DNA of 64,000 nt from Microbulbifer sp. A4B17. Its GTDB lineage: Bacteria > Pseudomonadota > Gammaproteobacteria > Pseudomonadales > Cellvibrionaceae. The DNA lies in NCBI RefSeq assembly GCF_003076275.1, contig NZ_CP029064.1, positions 3,824,001-3,888,000 on the forward strand. Reading direction: 5' to 3'. Below, in pieces: positions 1 to 8,680 of this stretch (within the stretch, counting starts at the first letter, position 1; the number at the start of each line of letters is the position of its first letter). The notes beneath the pieces are model-generated. The model did no database searches and was not told where the DNA came from. It saw nothing but the letters and a program-made list of their open reading frames with translations. Position numbers and translations under genes: made by a program.

Positions 1-489
1 CATATTGATTGTTCATGGGGAGCTACAAATCTCTAAAGAGGCCAATAACAACAGCTATAAGACCACTCATGTCATCGCCAGAAGAATATCAAGTATCAGT
101 GAGAAAAATTACCAGAAGACAAGAAATTTTCATTAAAAAAACTCCCCTAGAGATGCCCCAGTGTTTTATCAAGCAGTTTTCAATCAAGCAGCTCCACTTC
201 ATTCAGTGACGAGAATGGAAAGAGGCGCTTGAGGTCTGCCGACTCGAAGCTAAACTAAATAACTTCGTTCAAATTTAACCCTATATAGGAGTATTCTACT
301 GAAAGGTCAGTGACACTATGAAAAGCATATTGCAGAAGCTAAAAACCTACTAGACTTCAAGAAATGAAGTAAAAATGGAATGAGCCTCTCTACTGTCACT
401 ATCACAAAAAACGTCCTCCAAAAATGTTACACACCACTCGAAGTATTTCCAATAACACAGCCTGAGATAATGCGGTCAATAAGACAAAA
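1..489. other. AT-rich accessory DNA without a recognisable gene
   Basis: Only short open frames with no recognisable motif are present, including a 66-codon frame at 9-209 and a 68-codon minus-strand frame at 476-682. The minus-strand frame overlaps the transposase relic. Base composition is visibly poorer in G and C than in the housekeeping genes to the right. The stretch leads directly into a decayed IS30-family transposase, so it is probably old mobile-element or island debris. The window edge cuts it, so nothing more can be said. Confidence 0.5.
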
Positions 490-1363
490 ACAAAATTGTT
501 AGAGGGCACCCTTCGACGATCAGCCGAGAGCTACGACATAAGAGGATATCGTCCATGGCAAGCACATAAGCTTGCAGAACTAAGACCCCAGTAAGTGTAA
601 AAAGCACAAAAAGTGGCTGATAGAGTGTAGCAATAAATAGACATCCTAACTCGGAAAGAATTAAATCCTCATCAGACAGCAAGCTACTTAAAGAAACAAA
701 CGGATGTATCGCTACATCATGAGACGATTTACCAACTCATTTGTTTAGGTCTGGCAAATGATGGAGACTTATACAGGCATCTTAGAATTACATCAAAGCC
801 CTATCGCAAGCGCTACGATAAATATGATCGCCGCGGAAAGACCAAAAATAGGGTGAGCAAAGATGATCGAACAGCTGTTGTGGACCGAATGAATCGAATA
901 GATGACCGGAAAAATGATACCACTATAGGCAAGGAGTATGGTAGAGCTTTACTGACAATGGTTAAGGGTAAGACGTTAATTACCGTTATCATTAGACTGA
1001 CAAGTAAGCGATCAGACCTGATGACTGAAACAGCAGCTAGTCATATCGTGAGTTTAAAAAATGAGGTAAAAACAATTACCTTCGGCAATGGGCCTTGAAT
1101 TCCCTAGCCATGAAACAATTGCAAAAGACTTCTAAGCTGGCATTTATTTTTCCTCCCATTCATCTTGGGAAAGAGGAATCAATGAAAATACTAACGGTCT
1201 CATTCGGCAGTATTTCCCAAAGGGTACCGTTTTTTATAAAGTAACAGATGAGCAGATTCAATTTGTAATAGATCACCTAAATAGGTAACCAGGAGCGAAT
1301 CTGGATGGAAGGTTACTGAATGATTTATTTACGGGGCTGCAAGATGATTTTCTTGCAGCATAA
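490..1363 (+). pseudogene. IS30-family transposase, decayed relic
   Basis: Reading across three frames recovers most of an IS30-type transposase. The helix-turn-helix end reads HPSTISREL near 508-534. After a frameshift it continues GYRPWQAHKLAE (about 549-585), then HHETIYQL (from 715) in frame with the intact stretch 853-1098. After a further frame change comes EFPSHETIAKDF, an in-frame stop, then SSWERGINENTNGLIRQYF and VTDEQIQFVIDHLNR. At least four stops or frameshifts interrupt it. Of the DDE triad, the first Asp (NDTTIG) and the Glu (NENTNG) remain. The second Asp, normally in a DNG motif, reads GNG. The gene cannot make active enzyme. A/T-rich sequence just after the stop resembles an IS30 end, but I could not define both inverted repeats. 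Confidence 0.85.
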
Positions 1364-1419
1364 AGAAATTGCAGTTATTACTTAAAAATAAGCACAATAA
1401 CATTTTCTCACACATTAAT

Positions 1420-2586
1420 TTACAAAACTTGCAGCTTATTTATGCGAGCACGCAACCCTTCCCTTTGAATCCTTTTTTGATAACTTCGGTACTCAGGAAA
1501 CCTTGAAAGAAAACGCTCCTCCTCCCGCGCACGCATAAAATATATCCAGGAGATACCACTGAGGCAAATAACATTCTGAATAACTCCCCAACTGCCAAGA
1601 GGAGATACAAAGGGTACCGTCAGCAGCCACCAATAACAGACTTTACTTAAATAAGCAGGGTGCTTAACATATTTATAAGGCCCTTGATCAACCAACCCTC
1701 GATAGCTAAGATTTGAAAACCTCAGACCAAAGGAGAGCGTTGACCACCAGTAAATAACCCAGAGAGCACCCAGCATTCCACCCCAAATATAAAATTGCGC
1801 ACTTCCGCTCGTAAAAAAATCCCCCCAATAAACATCATCTGAGGGCTTCAACAAAAGTTGAACAATATTATAAAAAGGCGGATAGCAAGCAAGGCAAAAT
1901 ATCCAGCTCCGCCACCCATCGTCCACATGCATTCCTGAACCGTTTAAACGAGAAACAAGCAAGTAACCCAGGAAGCCTATATACAGGTCAAATATCGTTC
2001 CAATTTTTATAAACTCTACAATAAAGGTTTCTGGTGATAATAGCCGTGAGATCCCGCCATCCATAAACTTCCAGATCGAAACATCAAGCCAAAGAAACAT
2101 CAGTGGTAAAAATAGAGCCTTTAATACAATTCCCCTCAAAACCGGGAACAATCCTGCCTTCCCTCCATCAGCGAAAAAATATCTAAAAGCACTCCACTCA
2201 TCATCTTTAAGAGCTTCAAACTTGTCGCAATAAATAAAATAAAGAACAAAAAAAAGAAATATAGAAAAAATATATGGTAAGTACCCCAAAAAGAATTTCT
2301 CATGGGGGACAGACACAATTGACAGGAACTTTACTAGCAGCACAAAAAGCAAGAAATAGACTAGAAGGCCAAATAGCTTTTGCTTTATTCTTTGAATATC
2401 TCTAGGAATTTCCTTCTGCGACCCTAAGCCCTCTTTCCAAATTGATAGCATGAAGCTAGCCAGACTAGCCAGAAGAATAATAGCCACACTATAGTTTGGA
2501 GCACCTAAAATTAGCCCCCCTAGCAAAACCACTAAAAGAAGAGCTAGAGATGCTACCCCCAAAAATAGCCCATTAACGTTATACAC
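1420..2586 (-). CDS. Polytopic membrane protein with C-terminal isoprenylcysteine methyltransferase-like domain
   Basis: This 388-residue protein has about nine hydrophobic segments spread from residue 7 to 350. The C-terminal part carries the ICMT/PEMT-type signature: RGLVDQGPYKYVKHPAYLSK (about 296-315), followed by a membrane segment and EEERFL with FPEYRSYQ (about 355-370). In that family the RHP/KHP and the EE...Y parts bind S-adenosylmethionine and place the methyl acceptor at the membrane face. The first 250 residues are membrane segments I do not recognise, making it about twice the size of bacterial ICMT-like proteins. The substrate cannot be told. It ends 56 bp from the IS30 relic, faces it, and lies 8 bp downstream of a 70-codon frame that probably shares its transcript. 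Codon use is AT-rich, suggesting acquired DNA. Confidence 0.7.
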   Translation of the reverse strand: MYNVNGLFLGVASLALLLVVLLGGLILGAPNYSVAIILLASLASFMLSIWKEGLGSQKEIPRDIQRIKQKLFGLLVYFLLFVLLVKFLSIVSVPHEKFFLGYLPYIFSIFLFFVLYFIYCDKFEALKDDEWSAFRYFFADGGKAGLFPVLRGIVLKALFLPLMFLWLDVSIWKFMDGGISRLLSPETFIVEFIKIGTIFDLYIGFLGYLLVSRLNGSGMHVDDGWRSWIFCLACYPPFYNIVQLLLKPSDDVYWGDFFTSGSAQFYIWGGMLGALWVIYWWSTLSFGLRFSNLSYRGLVDQGPYKYVKHPAYLSKVCYWWLLTVPFVSPLGSWGVIQNVICLSGISWIYFMRAREEERFLSRFPEYRSYQKRIQREGLRARINKLQVL

Positions 2587-2594
2587 AAAAAACC

Positions 2595-2807
2595 CTACTT
2601 ATTAACAATAGAGGTAGGATAATCCCACCAAAAATTTAAATTATACCCTAGATTTTCATAATAACCGATGCGCGTGGCAATAATGAAAGAAGCCAGATGA
2701 CTATAGGCTGACCAGCTTCCACAAACAAGCCAGGGAATCCGCACCAACCAGTCACCCCTGAAAGAACGATACCAGATCAAAGCTCTCAATTGGGGGGAGC
2801 TATTCAA
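2595..2807 (-). CDS. Hypothetical 70-residue protein, probably a gene fragment
   Basis: A TTG-initiated frame of 70 codons, rich in Trp, Tyr and Arg, with no family I recognise. Just upstream on the same strand, in another frame, an ATG frame at 2874-2809 encodes MNVGIAGVLFSLGRFSYGTR and then stops. The two pieces abut and would give one roughly 90-residue protein if a single frameshift between about 2809 and 2830 were repaired. It stops 8 bp before the methyltransferase-like gene, so it could be the first gene of that transcript. It may equally be a dead remnant. Confidence 0.35.
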   Translation of the reverse strand: MNSSPQLRALIWYRSFRGDWLVRIPWLVCGSWSAYSHLASFIIATRIGYYENLGYNLNFWWDYPTSIVNK

Positions 2808-2989
2808 CCTAAACCCTTGTGCCGTAGCTAAATCGTCCTAAAGAAAACAAAACCCCTGCAATCCCTACATTCATAAGCACTCCTTGACCCTGATGAAAAG
2901 TGCGAATCAGGCCCAGGGAGCGGTAACGCTGCCTATCGGAAAGACCCTTTGCTAGCAACTCCGGCGAAGAGAATATCCATACTACCGCT

Positions 2990-3355
2990 TAGCGTACGAG
3001 TGGCAATTAAAAGTGAGCAAGGTAATCAAGCGCCTGCTCAAACCTTATCAGATGGCATTTAAACTACGCTAAGTTCGACAATGGTGAAGAGCTTGCAGGG
3101 CACAAATCAATAAATTGAATACTGAAGCGTAAATCCATTCTGCAAAGTCTTATCATTCCTGGGGCGAGACCTTAACGAAAATAACAATGAGTTTCTAAGA
3201 CGATTCACACAAAGAATATAGCGATCGCCATACCTTCGAAGAGTGAGCTTATTGAAGCCTTTTCGTATAAATAATCAGTTATGAAAGGTGTTAAATCATA
3301 GGAGAGCATTGAAATTTTGGTGACCAAGCGTGTGCCACTTATTCTGGGAATCTAG
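2990..3355 (+). pseudogene. Second IS30-family transposase relic (C-terminal half)
   Basis: Translating in changing frames gives SKVIKRLLKPYQ, then FDNGEELAGHKSIN (the second catalytic Asp region). This is followed by AKSYHSWG, a frame change to NENNNEFLRRF (the catalytic Glu region), and finally SKSELIEAF and TKRVPLILGI near 3355. These are in the order and spacing of the IS30 catalytic core. No open frame survives. It is not a copy of the relic at 490-1363: the residues differ, so two different IS30 elements decayed here. Both point rightwards and they flank the methyltransferase-like gene. Confidence 0.65.
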
Positions 3356-3422
3356 CCACTATATGTAATACTATTTAAGTGCCAAGCCTTACCATAACTA
3401 CCAAGGAGCCAGTGCAGCTTTA

Positions 3423-4598
3423 CTAAAATGCTGCCCGCCCCAAAAGGTTGAGATAAGCGGTCATCCCCTCCCCTTTCACAGCATCCAAAGTATCAGAGTT
3501 CCCAAGCCACACAAAGATTTCCGCCTCCTCATTTACTGCAACAAAGCCTGCAGATCCCGGCATGTACCCTTCTTTTACATTAAATCGCCGACCATTCTGC
3601 GACTGAAATAAGTAGAATGCAGCCCCATAGCAACTACGAATCTTTTTAATATCACATATAGCACTAATCTCTCTCGGCTCCCAGTGCAGAAATCCAGGAA
3701 GCTTTTTATCTAAAATACTCTTCAAAAGAAGCGCATAAGCAGAAGCACTACCGGTCATACCTGCAGTAGCAGAAACAGCTTCATAATCAAATCGGGGCAG
3801 ATAGGATTCTCCATAAAAACTATTATATCGATAGTCATGCCAAACCTCGTCTGCTTCATTAGCATGCCCGGCAAATAGAATCCCTCGATCTTTCAACTTA
3901 AATAATTGTTCTACTGTCTCTCTATACCCACGCTGATAAGCTTCAGAAAGTACTTCGCCCAATACGCAATAACCAAGATTAGAATAATTTGTCTCCTCTA
4001 GTGCCCTTTCCGACAATCGAACATTTACTATATTCGACATATTATATGGGCACCATAGGGACTCACGCTTACCAAAAGCTTTCCCTTTTAAACCCGATTG
4101 ATGGGTCATTAGATGCGTGACTGTTATTCTTCCCAGCTTCGAATTGCCTATACCACTCTCTATGTTGAGTAATTTTACAAGAGGCGTATCAAGGGAAAAA
4201 AGCCCCTCTTGCGCTGATAGCAATATGGATGCAGAAGTAATGGGTTTTGTCATGCTTCCATAGCGGAACCGGGTCTCTTGGCTCACTGGCTCAGAAACAA
4301 AAGGGCCATCACTCCAGCCAACATTACAATAGTGTAATTGCCCAATTTTATCTATAAAAGCAATTTGAGAAGAAAGGGCCCTAGGTTCCCACACACTTCG
4401 ACGAATCATTTCCCCCATCCAATCAGGGGCATCGTCGCTACAGCGCATAGTTATTAATGAGAGAGGCGCAGAGAGCGGGTAAATTTTTCGCAGAGTATTT
4501 TTTTGATCCAGCATCCAGCTATGCACCCCAGCACCGCACAAAAAAAGCACAGCCGCCCAAGACAATACCTTGAACCAGGAAAGATTACACTTACCCAT
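3423..4598 (-). CDS. Serine hydrolase of the class C beta-lactamase / penicillin-binding fold
   Basis: The protein has 391 residues. An N-terminal hydrophobic stretch (about 10-24) probably anchors it in the inner membrane, leaving the enzyme in the periplasm. The SxxK motif is SMTK at 115-118, with Ser115 the expected nucleophile. The Tyr-x-Asn motif is YSN at 205-207. The third motif, usually HxG or KTG, appears only as a degenerate GYMPGSAG near 352-359. Members of this family include esterases, D-aminopeptidases and carboxypeptidases; true beta-lactam hydrolysis should not be assumed. It lies about 90 bp downstream of pilA on the same strand, beyond a clear terminator, so it is probably mostly transcribed on its own. 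Base composition resembles the accessory region. Confidence 0.75.
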   Translation of the reverse strand: MGKCNLSWFKVLSWAAVLFLCGAGVHSWMLDQKNTLRKIYPLSAPLSLITMRCSDDAPDWMGEMIRRSVWEPRALSSQIAFIDKIGQLHYCNVGWSDGPFVSEPVSQETRFRYGSMTKPITSASILLSAQEGLFSLDTPLVKLLNIESGIGNSKLGRITVTHLMTHQSGLKGKAFGKRESLWCPYNMSNIVNVRLSERALEETNYSNLGYCVLGEVLSEAYQRGYRETVEQLFKLKDRGILFAGHANEADEVWHDYRYNSFYGESYLPRFDYEAVSATAGMTGSASAYALLLKSILDKKLPGFLHWEPREISAICDIKKIRSCYGAAFYLFQSQNGRRFNVKEGYMPGSAGFVAVNEEAEIFVWLGNSDTLDAVKGEGMTAYLNLLGRAAF

Positions 4599-4640
4599 CT
4601 ATAAGCCTGATTAATAACCAATAGACAAACCAGATCCCAT

Positions 4641-4667
4641 AAAAAAGGCACCCGAAGGTGCCTTTTT
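4641..4667 (-). terminator. Rho-independent terminator of pilA
   Basis: GGCACC (4647-4652) pairs with GGTGCC (4657-4662) around a CGAA loop. A/T runs on both sides extend the stem. Read on the minus strand, the stem after the pilA stop is followed by a T-run. Confidence 0.85.
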
Positions 4668-4687
4668 GACTGCAATGCTAACTAAAA

Positions 4688-5167
4688 TTAGCCACCACTG
4701 GTGCTGGTGCTGGTGCTGGTAGTAGTATCAGCAGCAGCAGAGCAACCAGTAGGTTCATATGCTGCGCTAACGGTACCGACGGTAGTGTTGCATTCCCAAA
4801 CACCAGCGGAATCACGGGTCCAGGTCAAAGTTGAATCGTGAAGTGCGGCAGCAGCATTGCCGCCAAAAGTAGCTTCAATAGTACTATCGCCAGTAGCGCT
4901 TAACTCAACTTCCAGGCCAGTCTGAATTGTAGCACCGATCAGGTTGCTGTCAGTCCAACCCAGCTCACAGCTACTTGCGTCGGTAATACCTTCCAGTAAG
5001 CAGGTCTCAACAGCTGTTTTCAGCGCTGCAGTTTCAGTCATTACGCGGCTTACCTGGGACTTAGCCACGTAGTTTTGGTACTGCGGGATCGCTACCGCAG
5101 CGAGAATACCGATGATCGCTACTACGATCATCAATTCAATAAGAGTAAAACCCTGTTGCTTTTTCAT
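4688..5167 (-). CDS. pilA: Type IV major pilin precursor
   Basis: A 159-residue prepilin. It has a short leader MKKQQG and the conserved mature N-terminus [18 protein letters not shown], with the Glu at mature position 5. It should be cleaved after Gly6 and N-methylated by PilD, encoded about 3.5 kb away. Four cysteines follow, the last two (WEC...TGC) forming the expected C-terminal disulfide loop. The chain ends in an unusual Thr/Ser tail encoded by tandem ACCAGC hexamers. I chose ATG 5167 rather than the in-frame ATG at 5182 because a GGAG sits about 10 bases before 5167 and overlaps the upstream ATG. The gene is divergent from pilB, with a sigma-54-like promoter in between. Confidence 0.93.
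   Translation of the reverse strand: MKKQQGFTLIELMIVVAIIGILAAVAIPQYQNYVAKSQVSRVMTETAALKTAVETCLLEGITDASSCELGWTDSNLIGATIQTGLEVELSATGDSTIEATFGGNAAAALHDSTLTWTRDSAGVWECNTTVGTVSAAYEPTGCSAAADTTTSTSTSTSGG
4697..4720 (-). repeat. Hexanucleotide tandem repeat in the pilA tail
   Basis: Three ACCAGC units followed by ACCAGT, read on the minus strand, encode the alternating Thr-Ser tail of the pilin. Gain or loss of units would keep the reading frame. Confidence 0.7.
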
Positions 5168-5583
5168 TGTAACCGTCTCCATACAGACTTTAGATATTGA
5201 ATCCCGCTAGGGAAAGCATCCCGTGAGGAAGTCGAGAAGCAAGATACAAGGTTTATGCCAACTCTGGCAAGACATACGATGGTACGGGCTTTATTAATGC
5301 GACCAGAAGCACAATTCAGTTGCTAAGGCAAAAAAGCCAAGCCGCTAGCCGACAAACTTGCATGCTAACTGACAAAAAATGTCAGAACCTGCCAAGCTGA
5401 GACTTGATAAACACTTAACGGCTTTAGGGGGACGGCCATTTGGCTAGTGACATCTTATTCGCTATATTGGAATCTTTATACAGCAGTTACTTAAAACACA
5501 AACATTTAGCTGTAGAAATAAGCCAACCTTATGGCATGGCAAAAACCACTATCAGCGACTCTTTTCGTGAGTAATTTTTCATC
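5168..5583. other. pilA-pilB divergent intergenic region
   Basis: This 416-bp spacer holds the pilA leader and its sigma-54-like site at 5245-5260. No further gene is seen. A pilB promoter could not be singled out. The region before the pilB ATG has no strong ribosome-binding sequence. Confidence 0.6.
5245..5260 (-). promoter_or_regulatory. Sigma-54-type promoter candidate for pilA
   Basis: The minus strand reads TGGCAT, five bases, then TTGTA. The family consensus is TGGCAC-N5-TTGCA, so the -24 GG and the spacing are exact. The -12 element has GT instead of GC. Transcription would start roughly 65-75 bases before the pilA ATG. In related bacteria pilA is driven by RpoN and PilR, which fits. 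Confidence 0.55.
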
Positions 5584-7296
5584 ATGAGCACCCCCCCCTT
5601 AAGCGGCCTTGCCAAAAAATTGGTGGCAGATAATATTCTCGATGAGACAACTGCCCTATCGACACTAAAGGCAGCGCAAAGGGCCAGGCAGACTTTTGCC
5701 CAGCATGTTATAGAGACCAAGCTCGTAAAGAGTAAAGAGCTCGCTGTTATTGCATCACAGGCCTTTGGCTCACCTCTGATGGACCTCAGCAGCTTTAATT
5801 TTGAGCAGCTTCCCAGGGATGTTCTAGATGAAAAATTGATCAATAAACATTTTGCTTTACCTCTCTACCAAAGGGGAAATCGGCTTTTTATTGCTGTTGC
5901 GGACCCCACTAACCTGGCGGGTCTGGATGAAATCAACTTTAATACCGGCCTGAATACCGATGCCGTTCTGGTGGAGGCCGATAAACTCAGCAAGGCGATA
6001 GAGAGCTATCTTTCCAACGGAGAGGATATTGGAGCGGGTCTTGAAGGTATAGACGATGAGGAGCTGGACTCTTTAGATGTCAGCAATGGTGAAGATAACC
6101 AGGACAATGACGATGCCCCGGGTGGCGATGAGGCGCCGGTGGTCCGTTTTGTCAATAAAGTACTGCTCGATGCCATCCGTACCGGCGCATCTGATATTCA
6201 TTTTGAGCCCTACGAAAAATCGTACCGCGTACGACTGCGCACCGACGGGGTTCTCCACGAAGTGGCCAAGCCCCCGATTCAGCTAGCACCCCGTATTTCT
6301 GCGCGCCTAAAGGTGATGTCGAAAATGGATATCTCCGAGCGACGCGTGCCGCAGGATGGCCGTATCAAAATGAAGCTGTCTAAAACCAAGGCCATTGACT
6401 TCCGAGTAAACAGCCTCCCAACGTTATGGGGAGAGAAAATTGTACTGCGTATCCTGGATCCATCGTCAGCCAAACTGGGGATTGATGCTCTCGGCTATGA
6501 AGATGAGCAAAAAAAGATCTACATGGATGCACTGGCTCAACCTCAAGGAATGATTCTGGTTACAGGCCCTACAGGGTCAGGAAAAACGGTATCCCTCTAT
6601 ACAGGCCTAAATATTCTCAACACGCCAGAACGCAATATATCAACCGCCGAGGACCCAGTAGAAATCAACCTGGAAGGCATCAACCAGGTTAACGTGTCTT
6701 CCAAGGTAGGACTGGACTTCGCTGAAGCCCTTCGCTCCTTCTTACGACAGGACCCCGATATCGTCATGGTGGGAGAGATTCGGGACTTAGAGACAGCCGA
6801 GATCGCCATCAAGGCCGCACAAACCGGCCACTTGGTTCTTTCAACTCTCCACACCAATTCTGCACCTGAAACTCTCACTCGCCTTATGAATATGGGTGTA
6901 CCCAGCTTCAATATTGCAACCTCTGTTAGCGTTATTATTGCCCAGCGCCTAGCGAGACGACTCTGTGGTGAATGTAAAAAACCAACGACTCTTCCAAGTG
7001 AAGTATTGAAAGCCGAAGGCTTTGAAGCTGTGACTATTCCTGAAAAAGAGTGGACAATCTTTCAACCTGTCGGTTGTGAGCACTGCTCCAAAGGGTACAA
7101 AGGGCGTGTTGGTGTGTATGAAGTGGTTCGCATCACCGATGGCATAGCAAGAATTATAATGGAAGGAGGCAATTCAATTCAGATCGCTGACCAGGCAAAA
7201 TCAGAGGGGTTCAATAACCTGAGGGTGTCCGCACTACGCAAGGTTGTTATGGGAGTAACCAGCCTAGAGGAAGCTAACAGGGTTACCAAAGATTAA
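5584..7296 (+). CDS. pilB: Type IV pilus assembly ATPase PilB
   Basis: This 570-residue cytoplasmic motor drives pilin polymerisation at the inner-membrane platform. The N-terminal GspE-type domain spans about 1-140 and is followed by an acidic linker (about 150-185). Walker A is GPTGSGKT at 328-335 and Walker B lies in DIVMVGEIRD (392-401). The His box GHLVLSTLHTN is near 415-425. The CxxC pairs CGEC (461-464) and CEHC bind zinc. Length is normal for PilB. PilC and PilD are encoded immediately downstream on the same strand. Confidence 0.96.
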   Translation: MSTPPLSGLAKKLVADNILDETTALSTLKAAQRARQTFAQHVIETKLVKSKELAVIASQAFGSPLMDLSSFNFEQLPRDVLDEKLINKHFALPLYQRGNRLFIAVADPTNLAGLDEINFNTGLNTDAVLVEADKLSKAIESYLSNGEDIGAGLEGIDDEELDSLDVSNGEDNQDNDDAPGGDEAPVVRFVNKVLLDAIRTGASDIHFEPYEKSYRVRLRTDGVLHEVAKPPIQLAPRISARLKVMSKMDISERRVPQDGRIKMKLSKTKAIDFRVNSLPTLWGEKIVLRILDPSSAKLGIDALGYEDEQKKIYMDALAQPQGMILVTGPTGSGKTVSLYTGLNILNTPERNISTAEDPVEINLEGINQVNVSSKVGLDFAEALRSFLRQDPDIVMVGEIRDLETAEIAIKAAQTGHLVLSTLHTNSAPETLTRLMNMGVPSFNIATSVSVIIAQRLARRLCGECKKPTTLPSEVLKAEGFEAVTIPEKEWTIFQPVGCEHCSKGYKGRVGVYEVVRITDGIARIIMEGGNSIQIADQAKSEGFNNLRVSALRKVVMGVTSLEEANRVTKD

Positions 7297-7460
7297 GTAA
7301 CCCCAAACTAACTTCTGGCGATGGCAGAGATAATAATCGAACACCATCAGGAGCTGTTTACACATCGTTTTCAGCGCCCCTAAACACCCAATGGTCTGAT
7401 AACATTCAGAGTCCCAGCTTGAAAACTGGTATCAAGAGACAATAGGCAGGAATAATAACT

Positions 7461-8675
7461 ATGGCCAACGCCGCAGCAGTAACATATATCTATAAAGGTA
7501 TAGACAGTAAGGGCGCGAAGGTCGAGGGTGAAATCAGTGGAACTAGCCCTGCACTAATCAAAGCCCAACTTCGTAAGCAGGGTATTATTGCCAACAAGGT
7601 GCAAAAGAAGCCAAAACCCCTTTTTGGCGGTGGCAAGGGTAAGGTTAAACCTGCGGATATTGCTATTTTTACACGTCAAATGGCAACAATGATGAAAGCG
7701 GGAGTACCCCTGGTTCAAAGCTTTGACATAGTTGCAGATGGCTCTGATAACCAAGCACTAAAGGAGCTTATTTTAAAAATTCGCGAAGAAGTCGCCTCCG
7801 GTACAGGTTTCTCCGAATCCCTGCGCAAACATCCTGTTTATTTCGATGATCTATTTTGCAACCTAGTCGCCTCCGGTGAGCAGTCTGGCGCTCTGGAGAC
7901 TATGCTGGACAGGATCGCCACCTATAAGGAAAAGACAGAGTCCCTTAAAGCAAAAATCAAGAAAGCAATGACTTACCCTATTGCAGTGGTTGTTGTAGCC
8001 GTAATCGTTACATCAATCCTCTTGATTAAAGTGGTACCACAATTTGCACAAACCTTCGCCGGTTTTGGTGCTGACCTACCTGCGTTTACTCAGTTAGTAG
8101 TAAACATTTCTGATTGGATGCAAGCAAACTGGTTTTTTGCATTGCTGGCTGTAGTTGCAATCATCTCAGGCACGATTGAAATAAAAAAGCGCAACAAAAA
8201 AGTAGCAGAGGCTTTTGATAGACTCATGCTTCGTCTACCAATACTTGGCACGATTACATACAACTCAATTGCCGCCCGCTTTGCTAGAACCATGTCTACC
8301 ACTTTTGCTGCCGGTGTCCCTCTAATTGACGCCCTCAAATCTGTTGCTGGAGCAACCGGTAACTGCGTGTACGAAGAAGCCACACTAAAAATTCGGGATT
8401 CCGTTGCCACCGGCGTTCCCTTGAATCTGGCGATGCGCCAGTCAGGGCTATACCCAACCATGCTTATCCAAATGACAGCCATTGGTGAAGAATCTGGGGC
8501 TCTCGATGAAATGCTTGGAAAAGCTGCCGATTTTTATGAAGAGGCAGTAGATAATTTAGTAGATAACCTTACCACCCTACTAGAACCAATGATTATGGCC
8601 GTCCTGGGTATTTTGGTTGGCGGTCTAATGGTGGCCATGTATCTACCTATCTTCAACCTGGGAGCTGTTATCTAG
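7461..8675 (+). CDS. pilC: Type IV pilus inner-membrane platform protein PilC
   Basis: A 404-residue GspF-family protein with two repeated helical domains, each containing a GEQSG / GEESGAL motif (near residues 140 and 340). Three main membrane helices are visible, at about 175-195, 220-240 and 375-400. It couples the PilB motor to pilus growth. An AGGA lies about 9 bases before the ATG. The 164-bp spacer after pilB holds no gene. pilD begins 5 bp after the stop, indicating co-transcription. Confidence 0.95.
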   Translation: MANAAAVTYIYKGIDSKGAKVEGEISGTSPALIKAQLRKQGIIANKVQKKPKPLFGGGKGKVKPADIAIFTRQMATMMKAGVPLVQSFDIVADGSDNQALKELILKIREEVASGTGFSESLRKHPVYFDDLFCNLVASGEQSGALETMLDRIATYKEKTESLKAKIKKAMTYPIAVVVVAVIVTSILLIKVVPQFAQTFAGFGADLPAFTQLVVNISDWMQANWFFALLAVVAIISGTIEIKKRNKKVAEAFDRLMLRLPILGTITYNSIAARFARTMSTTFAAGVPLIDALKSVAGATGNCVYEEATLKIRDSVATGVPLNLAMRQSGLYPTMLIQMTAIGEESGALDEMLGKAADFYEEAVDNLVDNLTTLLEPMIMAVLGILVGGLMVAMYLPIFNLGAVI

Positions 8676-8680
8676 AAAAA

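Noticed and set aside
9..209. 66-codon open frame at the left edge
   Set aside because: No family resemblance, no ribosome-binding site and AT-rich context next to transposase debris.
3423..4598. Possible true beta-lactamase or resistance gene
   Set aside because: SxxK and YxN are present, but the KTG/HxG motif is degenerate and an N-terminal anchor is likely. The broader serine-hydrolase family is a safer call.
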